Below are positions 52,080 to 64,000 of a stretch of 64,000 nucleotides of DNA, in pieces. The DNA is from Larix kaempferi (Eukaryota; Streptophyta; Pinopsida; Pinales; Pinaceae). The notes under the pieces were generated by a model. It ran no database searches. It worked only from the letters and a program-made list of their open reading frames with translations, and was not told the origin of the DNA. Each line of letters opens with the position of its first letter. Within the stretch, counting starts at the first letter, position 1. The stretch is taken from positions 3,224,001 through 3,288,000 of the forward strand of contig BSBM01000200.1 in the NCBI GenBank assembly GCA_027924585.1. The letters run 5' to 3'. Both the position numbers and the translations under genes were made by a program.

Positions 52080-55000
52080 TGTGTTTTATTTCATAAATGG
52101 AATCTACAAAGTATGCACATTCTACGTCATGACGACTTTCTATAGTTTGCGCATGCGTCCGGAAGTAAGAAAAGCTTACTTCCACCATTTTTTAAAATCA
52201 CAGCTTCTAGAAGGTTTACATGATTTCGTAAAAAACAAGAGTTTTTAGAAAATGTGTTTTATTTCATAAATGGAATCTACAAAGTATGCACATTCTACGT
52301 CATAACGACATTCTATAGTTTGCGCATGCGTTCGGAAATAAGAAAAGTTTACTTCCCCCATTTTTTAAAATCACAACTTCTAGAAGGTTTACATGATTTC
52401 TTAATAAACACGAGTGTTTAGAAAATGTGTTTTATTTCATAAATGGAATCAAAAAAGTATGCACATTCTACGTCATAACGACTTTCTATAGTTTGCGCAT
52501 GTGTTTGGAAATAAGAAAAGCTTACTTCCCCCGAATTTTAAAATCACAGCTTCTAGAAGGTTTACATGATATCTTAAAAAACACGAGTTTTTAGAAAATG
52601 TGTTTTATTTCATAAATAGAATCAACAAGGTATGCACATTCTAGGTCGTAACGACTTTCTATAGCTTGTGCATGCGTTTGGAAATAAGAAAAGCTTACTT
52701 CCCCCGTTTTTTAAAATCACAGCTTCAAGAAGGTTTACATGATTTCTTAAAAAACACGAGTTTTTAGAAAATGTGTTTTATTTCATTAATGGAATGAACA
52801 AAGTACGCACATTCTACATCATAACGACTTTCTATAGTTTGCGCATTCTACCGGAAATAAGAAAAGCTTACTTCCACCGTTTTTTAAAATCACAGCTTCT
52901 AGAAGGTTTACATGATTTCGTAAAAAAACACGAGTTTTTAGAAAATGTGTTTTATTTCATAAATGGAATCAACAAACTATGCACATTCTACGTCATAACG
53001 ACTTTCTATAGTTTGTGCATGCGTCCCGAAAAAAGAAAAGCTTACTTCCACCGTTTTTTAAAATCACAGCTTCTAGAAGGTTTACATGATTTCGCAAAAA
53101 AAATGAGTTTTTAGAAAATGTGTTTTATTTCATAAATGGAAACTACAAAGTATGCACATTCTACTTCATAACGACTTTCTATAGTTTGCGCATGCGTCCG
53201 GAAATAAGAAAAGCTTACTTCCCCCGTTTTTGAAAATCACAGCTTCTCGAAGGTTTACATGATTTCGTAAAAAACACGAGTTTTTAGAAAATGTGTTTTA
53301 TTTCATCAATGGAATTTACAAAGTATGCACATTCTACGTCATAACGACTTTTTATAGTTTGCGCATACGTCCGGAAATAAGAAAAGCTTACTTCCACCGT
53401 TTTTTAAAATCACAGCTTCTAGAAGGTTTACATGATTTCGTAAAAAACACGAGTTTTTAGAAAATGTGTTTTATTTCATAAATGGAATCTACAAAGTATG
53501 CACATTCTATGGCATAACGACTTTCTATAGTTTGCGCATGCGTCCGAAAATAAGAAAAGCTTACTTCCCCCGTTTTTTAAAATCACAGCTTCTAGAAGGT
53601 TTACATGATTTCTTAAAAAACACGAGTTTTTAGAAAATGTGTTTTATTTCATAAATGGAATCAACAAAGTATGCACATTCTACGTCATAACGACTTTCTA
53701 TAGTTTGCGCATGCGTTTGGAAATAAGAAAAGCTTACTTCCCCCGTTTTTTAAAATCACAGCTTCTAGAAGGTTTACATGATTTCTTAAAAAACACGAGT
53801 TTTTAGAAAATGTGTTTTATTTCATAAATAGAATCAACAAAGTATGCACATTCTACGTCATAACGACTTTCTATAGTTTGCGCATGCGTCCGAAAATAAG
53901 AAAAGCTTACTTCCACCATTTTTTAAAATCACAGCTTCTAGAAGGTTTACATGATTTCGTAAAAAACACAAGTTTTTAGAAAATGTGTTTTATTTCATAA
54001 ATGGAATCTACAAAGTTTGCACATTCTACGTCATAACGACTTTCTATAGTTTGCGCATGCGTCCGGAAATAAGAAAAGCTTACTTCCACCGTTTTTTAAA
54101 ATCACAGCTTCTAGAAGGTTTACATGATTTCGTAAAAAACACGAGTTTTTAGAAAATGTGTTTTATTTCATAAATGGAATCTACAAAGTATGCACATTCT
54201 ACGTCATAACGACTTTCTATAGTTTGCGCATGCGTCCGGAAGTAAGAAAAGCTTACTTCCACCATTTTTTAAAATCACAGCTTCTAGAAGGTTTACATGA
54301 TTTCGTAAAAAACAAGAGTTTTTAGAAAATGTGTTTTATTTCATAAATGGAATCTACAAAGTATGCACATTCTACGTCATAACGACATTCTATAGTTTGC
54401 GCATGCGTTCGGAAATAAGAAAAGTTTACTTCCCCCATTTTTTAAAATCACAACTTCTAGAAGGTTTACATGATTTCTTAATAAACACGAGTTTTTAGGA
54501 AATGTGTTTTATTTCCTAAATGGAATCAACAAAGTATGCACATTCTACGACATAACGACTTTCTATAGTTTGCGCATGTGTTTGGAAATAAGAAAAGCTT
54601 ACTTCCCCCGAATTTTAAAATCACAGCTTCTAGAAGGTTTACATGATATCTTAAAAAACACGAGTTTTTAGAAAATGTGTTTTATTTCATAAATAGAATC
54701 AACAAGGTATGCACATTCTAGGTCGTAACGACTTTCTATAGCTTGTGCATGCGTTTGGAAATAAGAAAAGCTTACTTCCCCCGTTTTTTAAAATCACAGC
54801 TTCAAGAAGGTTTACATGATTTCTTAAAAAACACGAGTTTTTAGAAAATGTGTTTTATTTCATAAATGGAATGAACAAAGTACGCACATTCTACATCATA
54901 ACGACTTTCTATAGTTTGCGCATTCGACCGGAAATAAGAAAAGCTTACTTCCACCATTTTTTAAAATCACAGCTTCTAGAAGGTTTACATGATTTCGTAA

Positions 55001-55975
55001 AAAAACACGAGTTTTTAGAAAATGTGTTTTATTTCATAAATGGAATCAACAAACCATGCAGATTCTACGTCATAACGACTTTCTATAGTTTGCGCATGCG
55101 TCCCGAAAAAAGAAAAGCTTACTTCCACCGTTTTTTAAAATCATAGCTTCTAGAAGGTTTACATGATTTCGCAAAAAACACGAGTTTTTAGAAAATGTGT
55201 TTTATTTCATAAATGGAAACTACAAAGTATGCACATTCTACTTCATAACGACTTTCTATAGTTTGCGCATGCGTCCGGAAATAAGAAAAGCTTACTTCCC
55301 CCGTTTTTGAAAATCACAGCTTCTCGAAGGTTTACATGATTTCGTAAAAAACACGAGTTTTTAGAAAATGTGTTTTATTTCATCAATGGAATTTACAAAG
55401 TATGCACATTCTACGTCATAACGACTTTTTATAGTTTGCGCATACGTCCGGAAATAAGAAAAGCTTACTTCCACCGTTTTTTAAAATCACAGCTTCTAGA
55501 AGGTTTACATGATTTCGTAAAAAACACGAGTTTTTAGAAAATGTGTTTTATTTCATAAATGGAATCTACAAAGTATGCACATTCTATGGCATAACGACTT
55601 TCTATAGTTTGCGCATGCGTCCGGAAATAAGAAAAGCTTACTTCCCCCGTTTTTTAAAATCACAGCTTCTAGAAGGTTTACATGATTTCTTAAAAAACAC
55701 GAGTTTTTAGAAAATGTGTTTTATTTCATAAATGGAATCAACAAAGTATGCACATTCTACGTCATAACGACTTTCTATAGTTTGCGCATGCGTTTGGAAA
55801 TAAGAAAAGCTTACTTCCCCCGTTTTTTAAAATCACAGCTTCTAGAAGGTTTACATGATTTCTTAAAAAACACGAGTTTTTAGAAAATGTGTTTTATTTC
55901 ATAAATAGAATCAACAAAGTATACACATTCTACGTCATAACGACTTTCTATAGTTTGCGCATGCGTCCGAAAATA
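52080..55975 (+). repeat. Near-tandem twelve-monomer higher-order repeat (2077 bp)
   Basis: 52080-53898 matches 54157-55975. Shared markers are GGAAGTAAG, AACAAGAG, CCCGAATTTTAAAA (52531 and 54608, spacing 2077), CATGATATC, ATAGCTTGTGC, TTCAAGAAGG, CCCGAAAAAAG, TTTTGAAAATCACAGC, TTCTCGAAGG, CATCAATGG and CTATGGCATAACG. Copies differ by scattered single bases. The same variant order appears again from 57.8 kb. Confidence 0.88.
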
Positions 55976-56599
55976 AGAAAAGCTTACTTCCCCCGTTTTT
56001 TAAAATCACAACTTCTAGAAGGTTTACATGATTTCTTAAAAAACATGAGTTTTTAGAAAATGTGTTTTATTTCATAAATGGAATCAACAAAGTATGCACA
56101 TTCTACGTCATAACGACTTTCTATAGTTTGCGTATGCGTTTGGAAATAAGAAAAGCTTACTTCCCCCGTTTTTTAAAATCACAGCTTCTAGAAGGTTTAC
56201 ATGATTTCTTAAAAAACACGAGTTTTTAGAAAATGTGTTTTATTTCATATATAGAATCAACAAAGTATGCACATTCTACGTCATAACGACTTTCTATAGT
56301 TTGCGCATGCGTTTGGAAATAAGAAAAGCTTACTTCCCCCGTTTTTTAAAATCACAGCTTCTAGAACCTTTACATGATTTCTTAAAAAACACGAGTTTTT
56401 AGAAAATGTGTTTTATTTCATAAATGGAATCAACAAAGTATGCACATTCTACATCATATTGACTTTCTATAGTTTGCGCATTCGTCCCGAAATAACAAAA
56501 GCTTACTTCCACCGTTTTTTAAAATCACAGCTTCTAGAAGGTTTACATGATTTCGTAAAAAACACGAGTTTTTGGAAAATGTGTTTTATTTCATAAATG

Positions 56600-59500
56600 G
56601 AATCTACAAAGTATGCACATTCTACGTCATAACGACTTTCTATAGTTTGCGCATCCATCCGGAAATTAGAAAAGCTTACTTCCCCCGTTTTTTAAAATCA
56701 CAGCTTCTAGATGGTTTACATGATTTGTTAAAAAACATGAGTTTCTAGAAAAGGTGTTTTATTTCATAAATGGAATCAACAAAGTATGCACATTCTACGT
56801 CATAATGACTTTCTATAGTTTGCGCATGCGTCCGGAAATAAGAAAAGCTTACTTCCACCGTTTTTTAAAATCACAGCTTCTCGAAGGTTTACATGATTTC
56901 GTAAAAAACATGAGTTTTTAGAAAATGTGTTTTATTTCATCAATGGAATTTACAAAGTATGCACATTCTACGTCATAACAACTTTTTATAGTTCGCGCAT
57001 ACGTCCGGAAATAAGAAAAGCTTACTTCCACCGTTTTTTAAAATCACAGCTTCTAGAAGGTTTACATGATTTCGTAAAAAACACGATTTTTTAGAAAATG
57101 TGTTTTATTTCATAAATGGAATCTACAAAGTATGCACATTCTATGGCATAACGACTTTCTATAGTTTGCGCATGCGTCCGGAAATAAGAAAAGCTTACTT
57201 CCCCCGTTTTTTAAAATCACAACTTCTAGAAGGTTTACATGATTTCTTAAAAAACATGAGTTTTTAGAAAATGTGTTTTATTTCATAAATGGAATCAACA
57301 AATTATGCACATTCTACGTCATAACGACTTTCTATAGTTTGCGTATGCGTTTGGAAATAAGAAAAGCTTACTTCCCCCGTTTTTTAAAATCACAGCTTCT
57401 AGAAGGTTTACATGATTTCTTAAAAAACACAAGTTTTTAGAAAATGTGTTTTATTTCATAAATAGAATCAACAAAGTATGCACATTCTACGTCATAACGA
57501 CTTTCTATAGTTTGCGCATGCGTTTGGAAATAAGAAAAGCTTACTTCCCCCGTTTTTTAAAATCACAGCTTCTAGAACCTTTACATGATTTGCTTAAAAA
57601 ACACGAGTTTTTAGAAAATGTGTTTTATTTCATAAATGGAATCAACAAAGTATGCACATTCTACATCATATTGACTTTCTATAGTTTGCGCATTCGTCCC
57701 GAAATAACAAAAGCTTACTTCCACCGTTTTTTAAAATCACAGCTTCTAGAAGGTTTACATGATTTCGTAAAAAACACGAGTTTTTGGAAAATGTGTTTTA
57801 TTTCATAAATGGAATCAACAAAGTATGCACATTCTACGTCATAACGACTTTCTATAGTTTGCGCATGCGTCCGGAAGTAAGAAAAGCTTACTTCCACCAT
57901 TTTTTAAAATCACAGCTTCTAGAAGGTTTACATCATTTCTTAAAAAACAAGAGTTTTTAGAAAATGTGTTTCATTTCATAAATGGAATCTACAAAGTATG
58001 CACATTCTACGTCATAACGACATTCTATAGTTTGCGCATGCGTTCGGAAATAAGAAAAGTTTACTTCCCCCATTTTTTAAAATCACATATTCTAGAAGGT
58101 TTACATGATTTCTTAAAAAACACGAGTTTTAAGAAAATGTGTTTTATTTCATAAATGGAATCAACAAAGTATGCACATTCTACGTCATAACGACTTTCTA
58201 TAGTTTGCGCATGTGTTTGGAAATAAGAAAAGCTTACTTCCCCCGTTTTTTAAAATCACAGCTTCTAGAAGGTTTACATGATATCTTAAAAAACACGAGT
58301 TTTTAGAAAATGTGTTTTATTTCATAAATAGAATCAACAAAGTATGCACATTCTAGGTCGTAACGAATTTCTATAGTTTGTGCATGCGTTTGGAAATAAG
58401 AAAAGCTTACTTCCCCCGTTTTTTAAAATTACAGCTTCTAGAAGGTTTACATGATTTCTTAAAAAACACGAGTTTTTAGAAAATGTGTTTTATTTCATAA
58501 ATGGAATGAACAAAGTGCGCACTTTCTACATCATAACGACTTTCTATAGTTTGCGCATTCGACCGGAAATAAGAAAAGCTTACTTCCACCGTTTTTTAAA
58601 ATCACAGCTTCTAGAAGGTTTACATGATTTCGTAAAAAAACACGAGTTTTTAGAAAATGTGTTTTATTTCATAAATTGAATCAACAAAGTATGCACATTC
58701 TACGTCATAATGACTTTCTATAGTTTGCGCATGCGTCCTGAAAAAAGAAAAGCTTACTTCCACCGTTTTTTAAAATCGCAGCTTCTAGAAGGTTTACATG
58801 ATTTCACAAAAAACACGAGTTTTTAGAAAATGTGTTTTATTTCATAAATGGAAACTACAAAGTATGCACATTCTACGTCAGAACGACTTTCTATAGTTTG
58901 CGCATGCGTCCGGAAATAAGAAAAGCTTACTTCCCCCGTTTTTTAAAATCACAGCTTCTAGAAGGTTTACATGATTTCTTAAAAAACACGACTTTTTAGA
59001 AAACGTGTTTTATTTCATAAATGGAATCTACAAAGTATGCACATTCTACGTCATAATGACATTCTATAGTTTGCGCATGCGTCCGAAAATAAGAAAAGCT
59101 TACTTCCACCATTTTTTAAAATCACAGCTTCTGGAAGGTTTACATAATTTCGTAAAAAACGCGAGTTTTTAGAAAATGTGTTTTATTTCATAAATGGAAT
59201 CTACAAAGTTTGCACATTCTACGTCATAACGACTTTCTATAGTTTGCGCATACGTCCGGAAATAAGGAATGCTTACTTCCCCTGTTTTTTAAAATCACAG
59301 CTTCTAGAAGGTTTACATGATTTGTTAAAAAACACGAGTTTTTAGAAAATGCATTTTATTTCATAAATGGAATCAACAAAGTATGCACATTCTACGTCAT
59401 CACGACTTTCTATAGTTTGCGCATGCGTCCGGAAATAAGAAAAGCTTACTTCCACCGTTTTTTAAAATCACAGCTTCTAGAAGGTTTACATGATTTCGCA

Positions 59501-62500
59501 AAAAACACGAGTTTTTAGAAAGTGTGTTTTATTTCATAAATGGAATCAACAAAGTATGCACATTCTACATCATAACGACTTTCTATAGTTTGCGCGTATG
59601 TTTGGAAATAAGAAAAGCTTACTTCCCCCGTTTTTTAAAATCACAGCTTCTAGAAGGTTTACATGATTTCGTAAAAAACACGAGTTTTTAGAAAATGTGT
59701 TTTATTTCAGAAATGGAATCTACAAAGTATGCACATTCTATGGCATAACGACTTTCTATAGTTTGCGCATGCGTCCGGAAATAAGAAAAGCTTACTTCCC
59801 CCGTTTTTTAAAATCACAACTTCTAGAAGGTTTACATGATTTCTTAAAAAACATGAGTTTTTAGAAAATGTGTTTTATTTCATAAATGGAATCAACAAAG
59901 TATGCACATTCTACGTCATAACGACTTTCTATAGTTTGCGTATGCGTTTGGAAATAAGAAAAGCTTACTTCCCCCGTTTTTTAAAATCACAGCTTCTAGA
60001 AGGTTTACATGATTTCTTAAAAAACACGAGTTTTTAGAAAATGTGTTTTATTTCATAAATAGAATCAACAAAGTATGCACATTCTACGTCATAACGACTT
60101 TCTATAGTTTGCGCATGCGTTTGGAAATAAGAAAAGCTTACTTCCCCCGTTTTTTAAAATCACAGCTTCTAGAACCTTTACATGATTTCTTAAAAAACAC
60201 GAGTTTTTAGAAAATGTGTTTTATTTCATAAATGGAATCAACAAAGTATGCACATTCTACGTCATAACGACTTTCTATAGTTTGCGCATCCATCCGGAAA
60301 TTAGAAAAGCTTACTTCCCCCGTTTTTTAAAATCACAGCTTCTAGATGGTTTACATGATTTGTTAAAAAACATGAGTTTCTAGAAAAGGTGTTTTATTTC
60401 ATAAATGGAATCAACAAAGTATGCACATTCTACGTCATAATGACTTTCTATAGTTTGCGCATGCGTCCGGAAATAAGAAAAGCTTACTTCCACCGTTTTT
60501 TAAAATCACAGCTTCTCGAAGGTTTACATGATTTCGTAAAAAACACGAGTTTTTAGAAAATGTGTTTTATTTCATCAATGGAATTTACAAAGTATGCACA
60601 TTCTACGTCATAACAACTTTTTATAGTTCGCGCATACGTCCGGAAATAAGAAAAGCTTACTTCCACCGTTTTTTAAAATCACAGCTTCTAGAAGGTTTAC
60701 ATGATTTCGTAAAAAACACGATTTTTTAGAAAATGTGTTTTATTTCATAAATGGAATCTACAAAGTATGCACATTCTATGGCATAACGACTTTCTATAGT
60801 TTGCGCATGCGTCCGGAAGTAAGAAAATCTTACTTCCCCCGTTTTTTAAAATCAAAACTTCTAGAAGGTTTACATGATTTCTTAAAAAACATGAGTTTTT
60901 AGAAAATGTGTTTTATTTCATAAATGGAATCAACAAAGTATGCACATTCTACTTCATAACGACTTTCTATAGTTTGCGTATGCGTTTGGAAATAAGAAAA
61001 GCTTACTTCCCCCGTTTTTTAAAATCACAGCTTCTAGAAGGTTTACATGATTTCTTAAAAAACACAAGTTTTTAGAAAATGTGTTTTATTTCATAAATAG
61101 AATCAACAAAGTATGCACATTCTACGTCATAACGACTTTCTATAGTTTGTGCATGCGTTTGGAAATAAGAAAAGCTTACTTCCCCCGTTTTTTAAAATCA
61201 CAGCATCTAGAACCTTTACATGATTTCTTAAAAAACACGAGTTTTTAGAAAATGTGTTTTATTTCATAAATGGAATCAACAAAGTATGCACATTCTACAT
61301 CATATTGACTTTCTATAGTTTGCGCATTCGTCCCGAAATAACAAAAGCTTACTTCCACCGTTTTTTAAAATCACAGCTTCTAGAAGGTTTACATGATTTC
61401 GTAAAAAACACGAGTTTTTGGAAAATGTGTTTTATTTCATAAATGGAATCAACAAAGTATGCACATTCTACGTCATAACGACTTTCTATAGTTTGCGCAT
61501 GCGTCCGGAAGTAAGAAAAGCTTACTTCCACCATTTTTTAAAATCACAGCTTCTAGAAGGTTTACATCATTTCTTAAAAAACAAGAGTTTTTAGAAAATG
61601 TGTTTTATTTCATAAATGGAATCTACAAAGTATGCACATTCTACGTCATAACGACATTCTATAGTTTGCGCATGCGTTCGGAAATAAGAAAAGTTTACTT
61701 CCCCCATTTTTTAAAATCACAGATTCTAGAAGGTTTACATGATTTCTTAAAAAACACGAGTTTTAAGAAAATGTGTTTTATTTCATAAATGGAATCAACA
61801 AAGTATGCACATTCTACGTCATAACGACTTTCTATAGTTTGCGCATGTGTTTGGAAATAAGAAAAGCTTACTTCCCCCGTTTTTTAAAATCACAGCTTCT
61901 AGAAGGTTTACATGATATCTTAAAAAACACGAGTTTTTAGAAAATGTGTTTTATTTCATAAATAGAATCAACAAAGTATGCACATTCTAGGTCGTAACGA
62001 ATTTCTATAGTTTGTGCATGCGTTTGGAAATAAGAAAAGCTTACTTCCCCCGTTTTTTAAAATTACAGCTTCTAGAAGGTTTACATGATTTCTTAAAAAA
62101 CACGAGTTTTTAGAAAATGTGTTTTATTTCATAAATGGAATGAACAAAGTACGCACTTTCTACATCATAACGACTTTCTATAGTTTGCGCATTCGACCGG
62201 AAATAAGAAAAGCTTACTTCCACCGTTTATTAAAATCACAGCTTCTAGAAGGTTTACATGATTTCGTAAAAAAACACGAGTTTTTAGAAAATGTGTTTTA
62301 TTTCATAAATGGAATCAACAAAGTATGCACATTCTACGTCATAATGACTTTCTATAGTTTGCGCATGCGTCCTGAAAAAAGAAAAGCTTACTTCCACCGT
62401 TTTTTAAAATCACAGCTTCTAGAAGGTTTACATGATTTCACAAAAAACACGAGTTTTTAGAAAATGTGTTTTATTTCATAAATGGAAACTACAAAGTATG

Positions 62501-62575
62501 CACATTCTACGTCAGAACGACTTTCTATAGTTTGCGCATGCGTCCGGAAATAAGAAAAGCTTACTTCCCCCGTTT
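56600..62575 (+). repeat. Twenty-one-monomer spaced duplication (about 3635 bp)
   Basis: 56600-58940 matches 60235-62575. Markers in order: CCATCCGGAAATTAG, CTAGATGGTTTAC (56711 and 60346), CATCAATGGAATT, AGTTCGCGCATACG, CACGATTTTTTAG, CTATGGCATAACG, GCGTATGCG, GAACCTTTAC, CATCATATTGAC, CCCGAAATAAC, GGAAGTAAG with TACATCATTTC, CATGATATC (ATATC at 58281 and 61915), GTCCTGAAAAAAG and GTCAGAACG. It is the largest recent duplication visible. Differences are few. Confidence 0.87.
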
Positions 62576-64000
62576 TTTAAAATCACAGTTTCTAGAAGGT
62601 TTACATGATTTCGCAAAAAACACGCGTTTTTAGAAAGTGTGTTTTATTTCATAAATGGTATCAACAAAGTATGCACATTCTACATCATAACGACTTTCTA
62701 TAGTTTGCGCATATGTTTGGAAATAAGAAAAGCTTACTTCCCCCGTTTTTTAAAATCACAGCTTCTAGAAGGTTTACATGATTTCTTAAAAAACACAAGT
62801 TTTTAGAAAATGTGTTTTATTTCATAAATAGAATCAACAAAGTATGCACATTCTACGTCATAACGACTTTCTATAGTTTGTGCATGCGTTTGGAAATAAG
62901 AAAAGCTTACTTCCCCCGTTTTTTAAAATCACAGCATCTAGAACCTTTACATGATTTCTTAAAAAACACGAGTTTTTAGAAAATGTGTTTTATTTCATAA
63001 ATGGAATCTACAAAGTATGCACATTCTACGTCATAACGACTTTATATAGTTTGCGCATGCGTCCGGAAATAAGAAAAGCTTACTTCCCCCGTTTTTTAAA
63101 ATCACAGCTTCTAGAAGGTTTACATGATTTCTTAAAAAACACGAGTTTTTAGAAAATGTGTTTCATTTCATAAATGGAATCAACAAAGTATGCACATTCT
63201 ACGTCATAACGACTTTCTATAGTTTCCGCATGCGTCCGGAAATAAGAAAAGCTTACTTCCACCGTTTTTTAAAATCACAGCTTCTAGAAGGTTTACATCA
63301 TTTCTTAAAAAACAAGAGTTTTTAGAAAATGTGTTTTATTTCATAAATGGAATCTACAAAGTATGCACATTCTACGTCATAACGACATTCTATAGTTTGC
63401 GCATGCGTTCGGAAATAAGAAAAGTTTACTTCCCCCATTTTTTAAAATCACAGATTCTAGAAGGTTTACATGATTTCTTAAAAAACACGAGTTTTAAGAA
63501 AATGTGTTTTATTTCATAAATGGAATCAACAAAGTATGCACATTCTACGTCATAACGACTTTCTATAGTTTGCGCATGTGTTTGGAAATAAGAAAAGCTT
63601 ACTTCCCCCGTTTTTTAAAATCACAGCTTCTAGAAGGTTTACATGATATCTTAAAAAACACGAGTTTTTAGAAAATGTGTTTTATTTCATAAATAGAATC
63701 AACAAAGTATGCACATTCTAGGTCGTAACGAATTTCTATAGTTTGTGCATGCGTTTGGAAATAAGAAAAGCTTACTTCCCCCGTTTTTTAAAATTACAGC
63801 TTCTAGAAGGTTTACATGATTTCTTAAAAAACACGAGTTTTTAGAAAATGTGTTTTATTTCATAAATGGAATGAACAAAGTACGCACTTTCTACATCATA
63901 ACGACTTTCTATAATTTGCGCATTCGACCGGAAATAAGAAAAGCTTACTTCCACAGTTTTTTAAAATCACAGCTTCTAGAAGGTTTACATGATTTCGTAA
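61530..64000 (+). repeat. Ten-monomer spaced duplication (1731 bp) reaching the window end
   Basis: 61530-62269 matches 63261-64000. The ATATC of CATGATATC lies at 61915 and 63646 (10 x 173 + 1). Other shared markers are TACATCATTTC with ACAAGAG, AAAGTTTACTTCCCCC, AGATTCTAG, GTTTTAAGAAAATG, AAAATTACAGC and ATGAACAAAGTACGC. The second copy is cut by the window end. Confidence 0.85.

Larger units (their letters stand above)
9943..64000 (+). repeat. 173-bp satellite array, right arm (about 312 monomers)
   Basis: Continuous head-to-tail array in the same orientation and register as the left arm, with no second transposon, gene, inversion or unrelated spacer that I could find. The next monomer starts at 9956. 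Units are mostly 173 bp; occasional 171-174-bp units come from indels of one or two bases, mostly in the A/T runs. Examples are the extra A in GTAAAAAAACACG near 35620, 46690 and 50327, the lost A near 33335, and the lost GC near 38652. Two odd monomers have AAGCGTAATCAATCG (20515) or AAGCTTAATCAACCG (30202) in place of the HindIII-flanking sequence. Open frames inside this region are monomer translations and are not genes. The array continues past the window end. Confidence 0.97.

Noticed and set aside
9943-64000. Many open frames of 60-171 codons encoding near-identical peptides (FYFINGI...KVCTFYVITTFYS type).
   Set aside because: They are translations of the 173-bp satellite. Those checked begin at GTG or another non-ATG codon, the frame shifts every unit, and both strands show such frames. 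There is no sign of a gene.
1-64000. Regular repeats suggesting a CRISPR array.
   Set aside because: The whole 173-bp unit is repeated with no unique spacers, and the context is a plant retrotransposon. It is satellite DNA.
1-64000. CENP-B box-like string in the monomer (ATTCGTCCGGAAATAAG or TGCGTTTGGAAATAAG).
   Set aside because: It resembles the TTCGTTGGAA part only with an inserted base, and lacks the required A and CGGG positions. Plants are also not known to use a CENP-B box in this way.

Overview
The window is plant nuclear heterochromatin, almost certainly (peri)centromeric or a comparable satellite block. About 56.6 kb of the 64 kb is one head-to-tail tandem array of a 173-bp, AT-rich (about 33% GC) satellite monomer, roughly 327 copies. 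All copies that could be placed are in the same orientation. The array runs off both ends of the window, so no boundary is visible. A plant host is inferred from the monomer length, typical of plant centromeric satellites, and from the inserted element: a plant-type Ty1/copia retrotransposon with an initiator-tRNA-Met primer site and plant teloboxes. I do not recognise the monomer well enough to name a species.

Layout: 1-2582 is satellite and includes an 8-monomer (1384-bp) tandem duplication. 2583-9937 is a single, complete, structurally intact Ty1/copia LTR retrotransposon of 7355 bp. It has two 608-bp LTRs, a 5-bp target duplication (TTGCG), a PBS, a 574-bp leader, one uninterrupted gag-pol ORF of 1345 codons, an unusually long repeat-filled 3' region of about 1.5 kb, and a PPT. 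From 9943 to 64000 the satellite resumes in exact register, so the element interrupts one monomer without loss of satellite bases.

The satellite is a mosaic of nested segmental amplifications with spacings close to whole numbers of monomers: 4, 6, 7, 8, 9, 10, 11, 12, 21, 26, 29, 30 and 33 units. The left part (to about 26 kb) and the right part (from about 34 kb) carry different diagnostic monomer variants, with a mixed zone between. The most obvious recent amplifications are at 44.5-49 kb, 52-56 kb and 56.6-64 kb.

The only credible protein-coding gene is the retrotransposon gag-pol. All other open frames are shadows of satellite monomers, LTR sequence or minisatellite units, and those checked start at non-ATG codons. 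The main points of interest are evidence that satellite amplification continued next to the element after it inserted, the repeat-rich 3' region of the element, the telobox-rich leader, heat-shock-element-like palindromes in nearly every monomer, and compartmentation of satellite variants.
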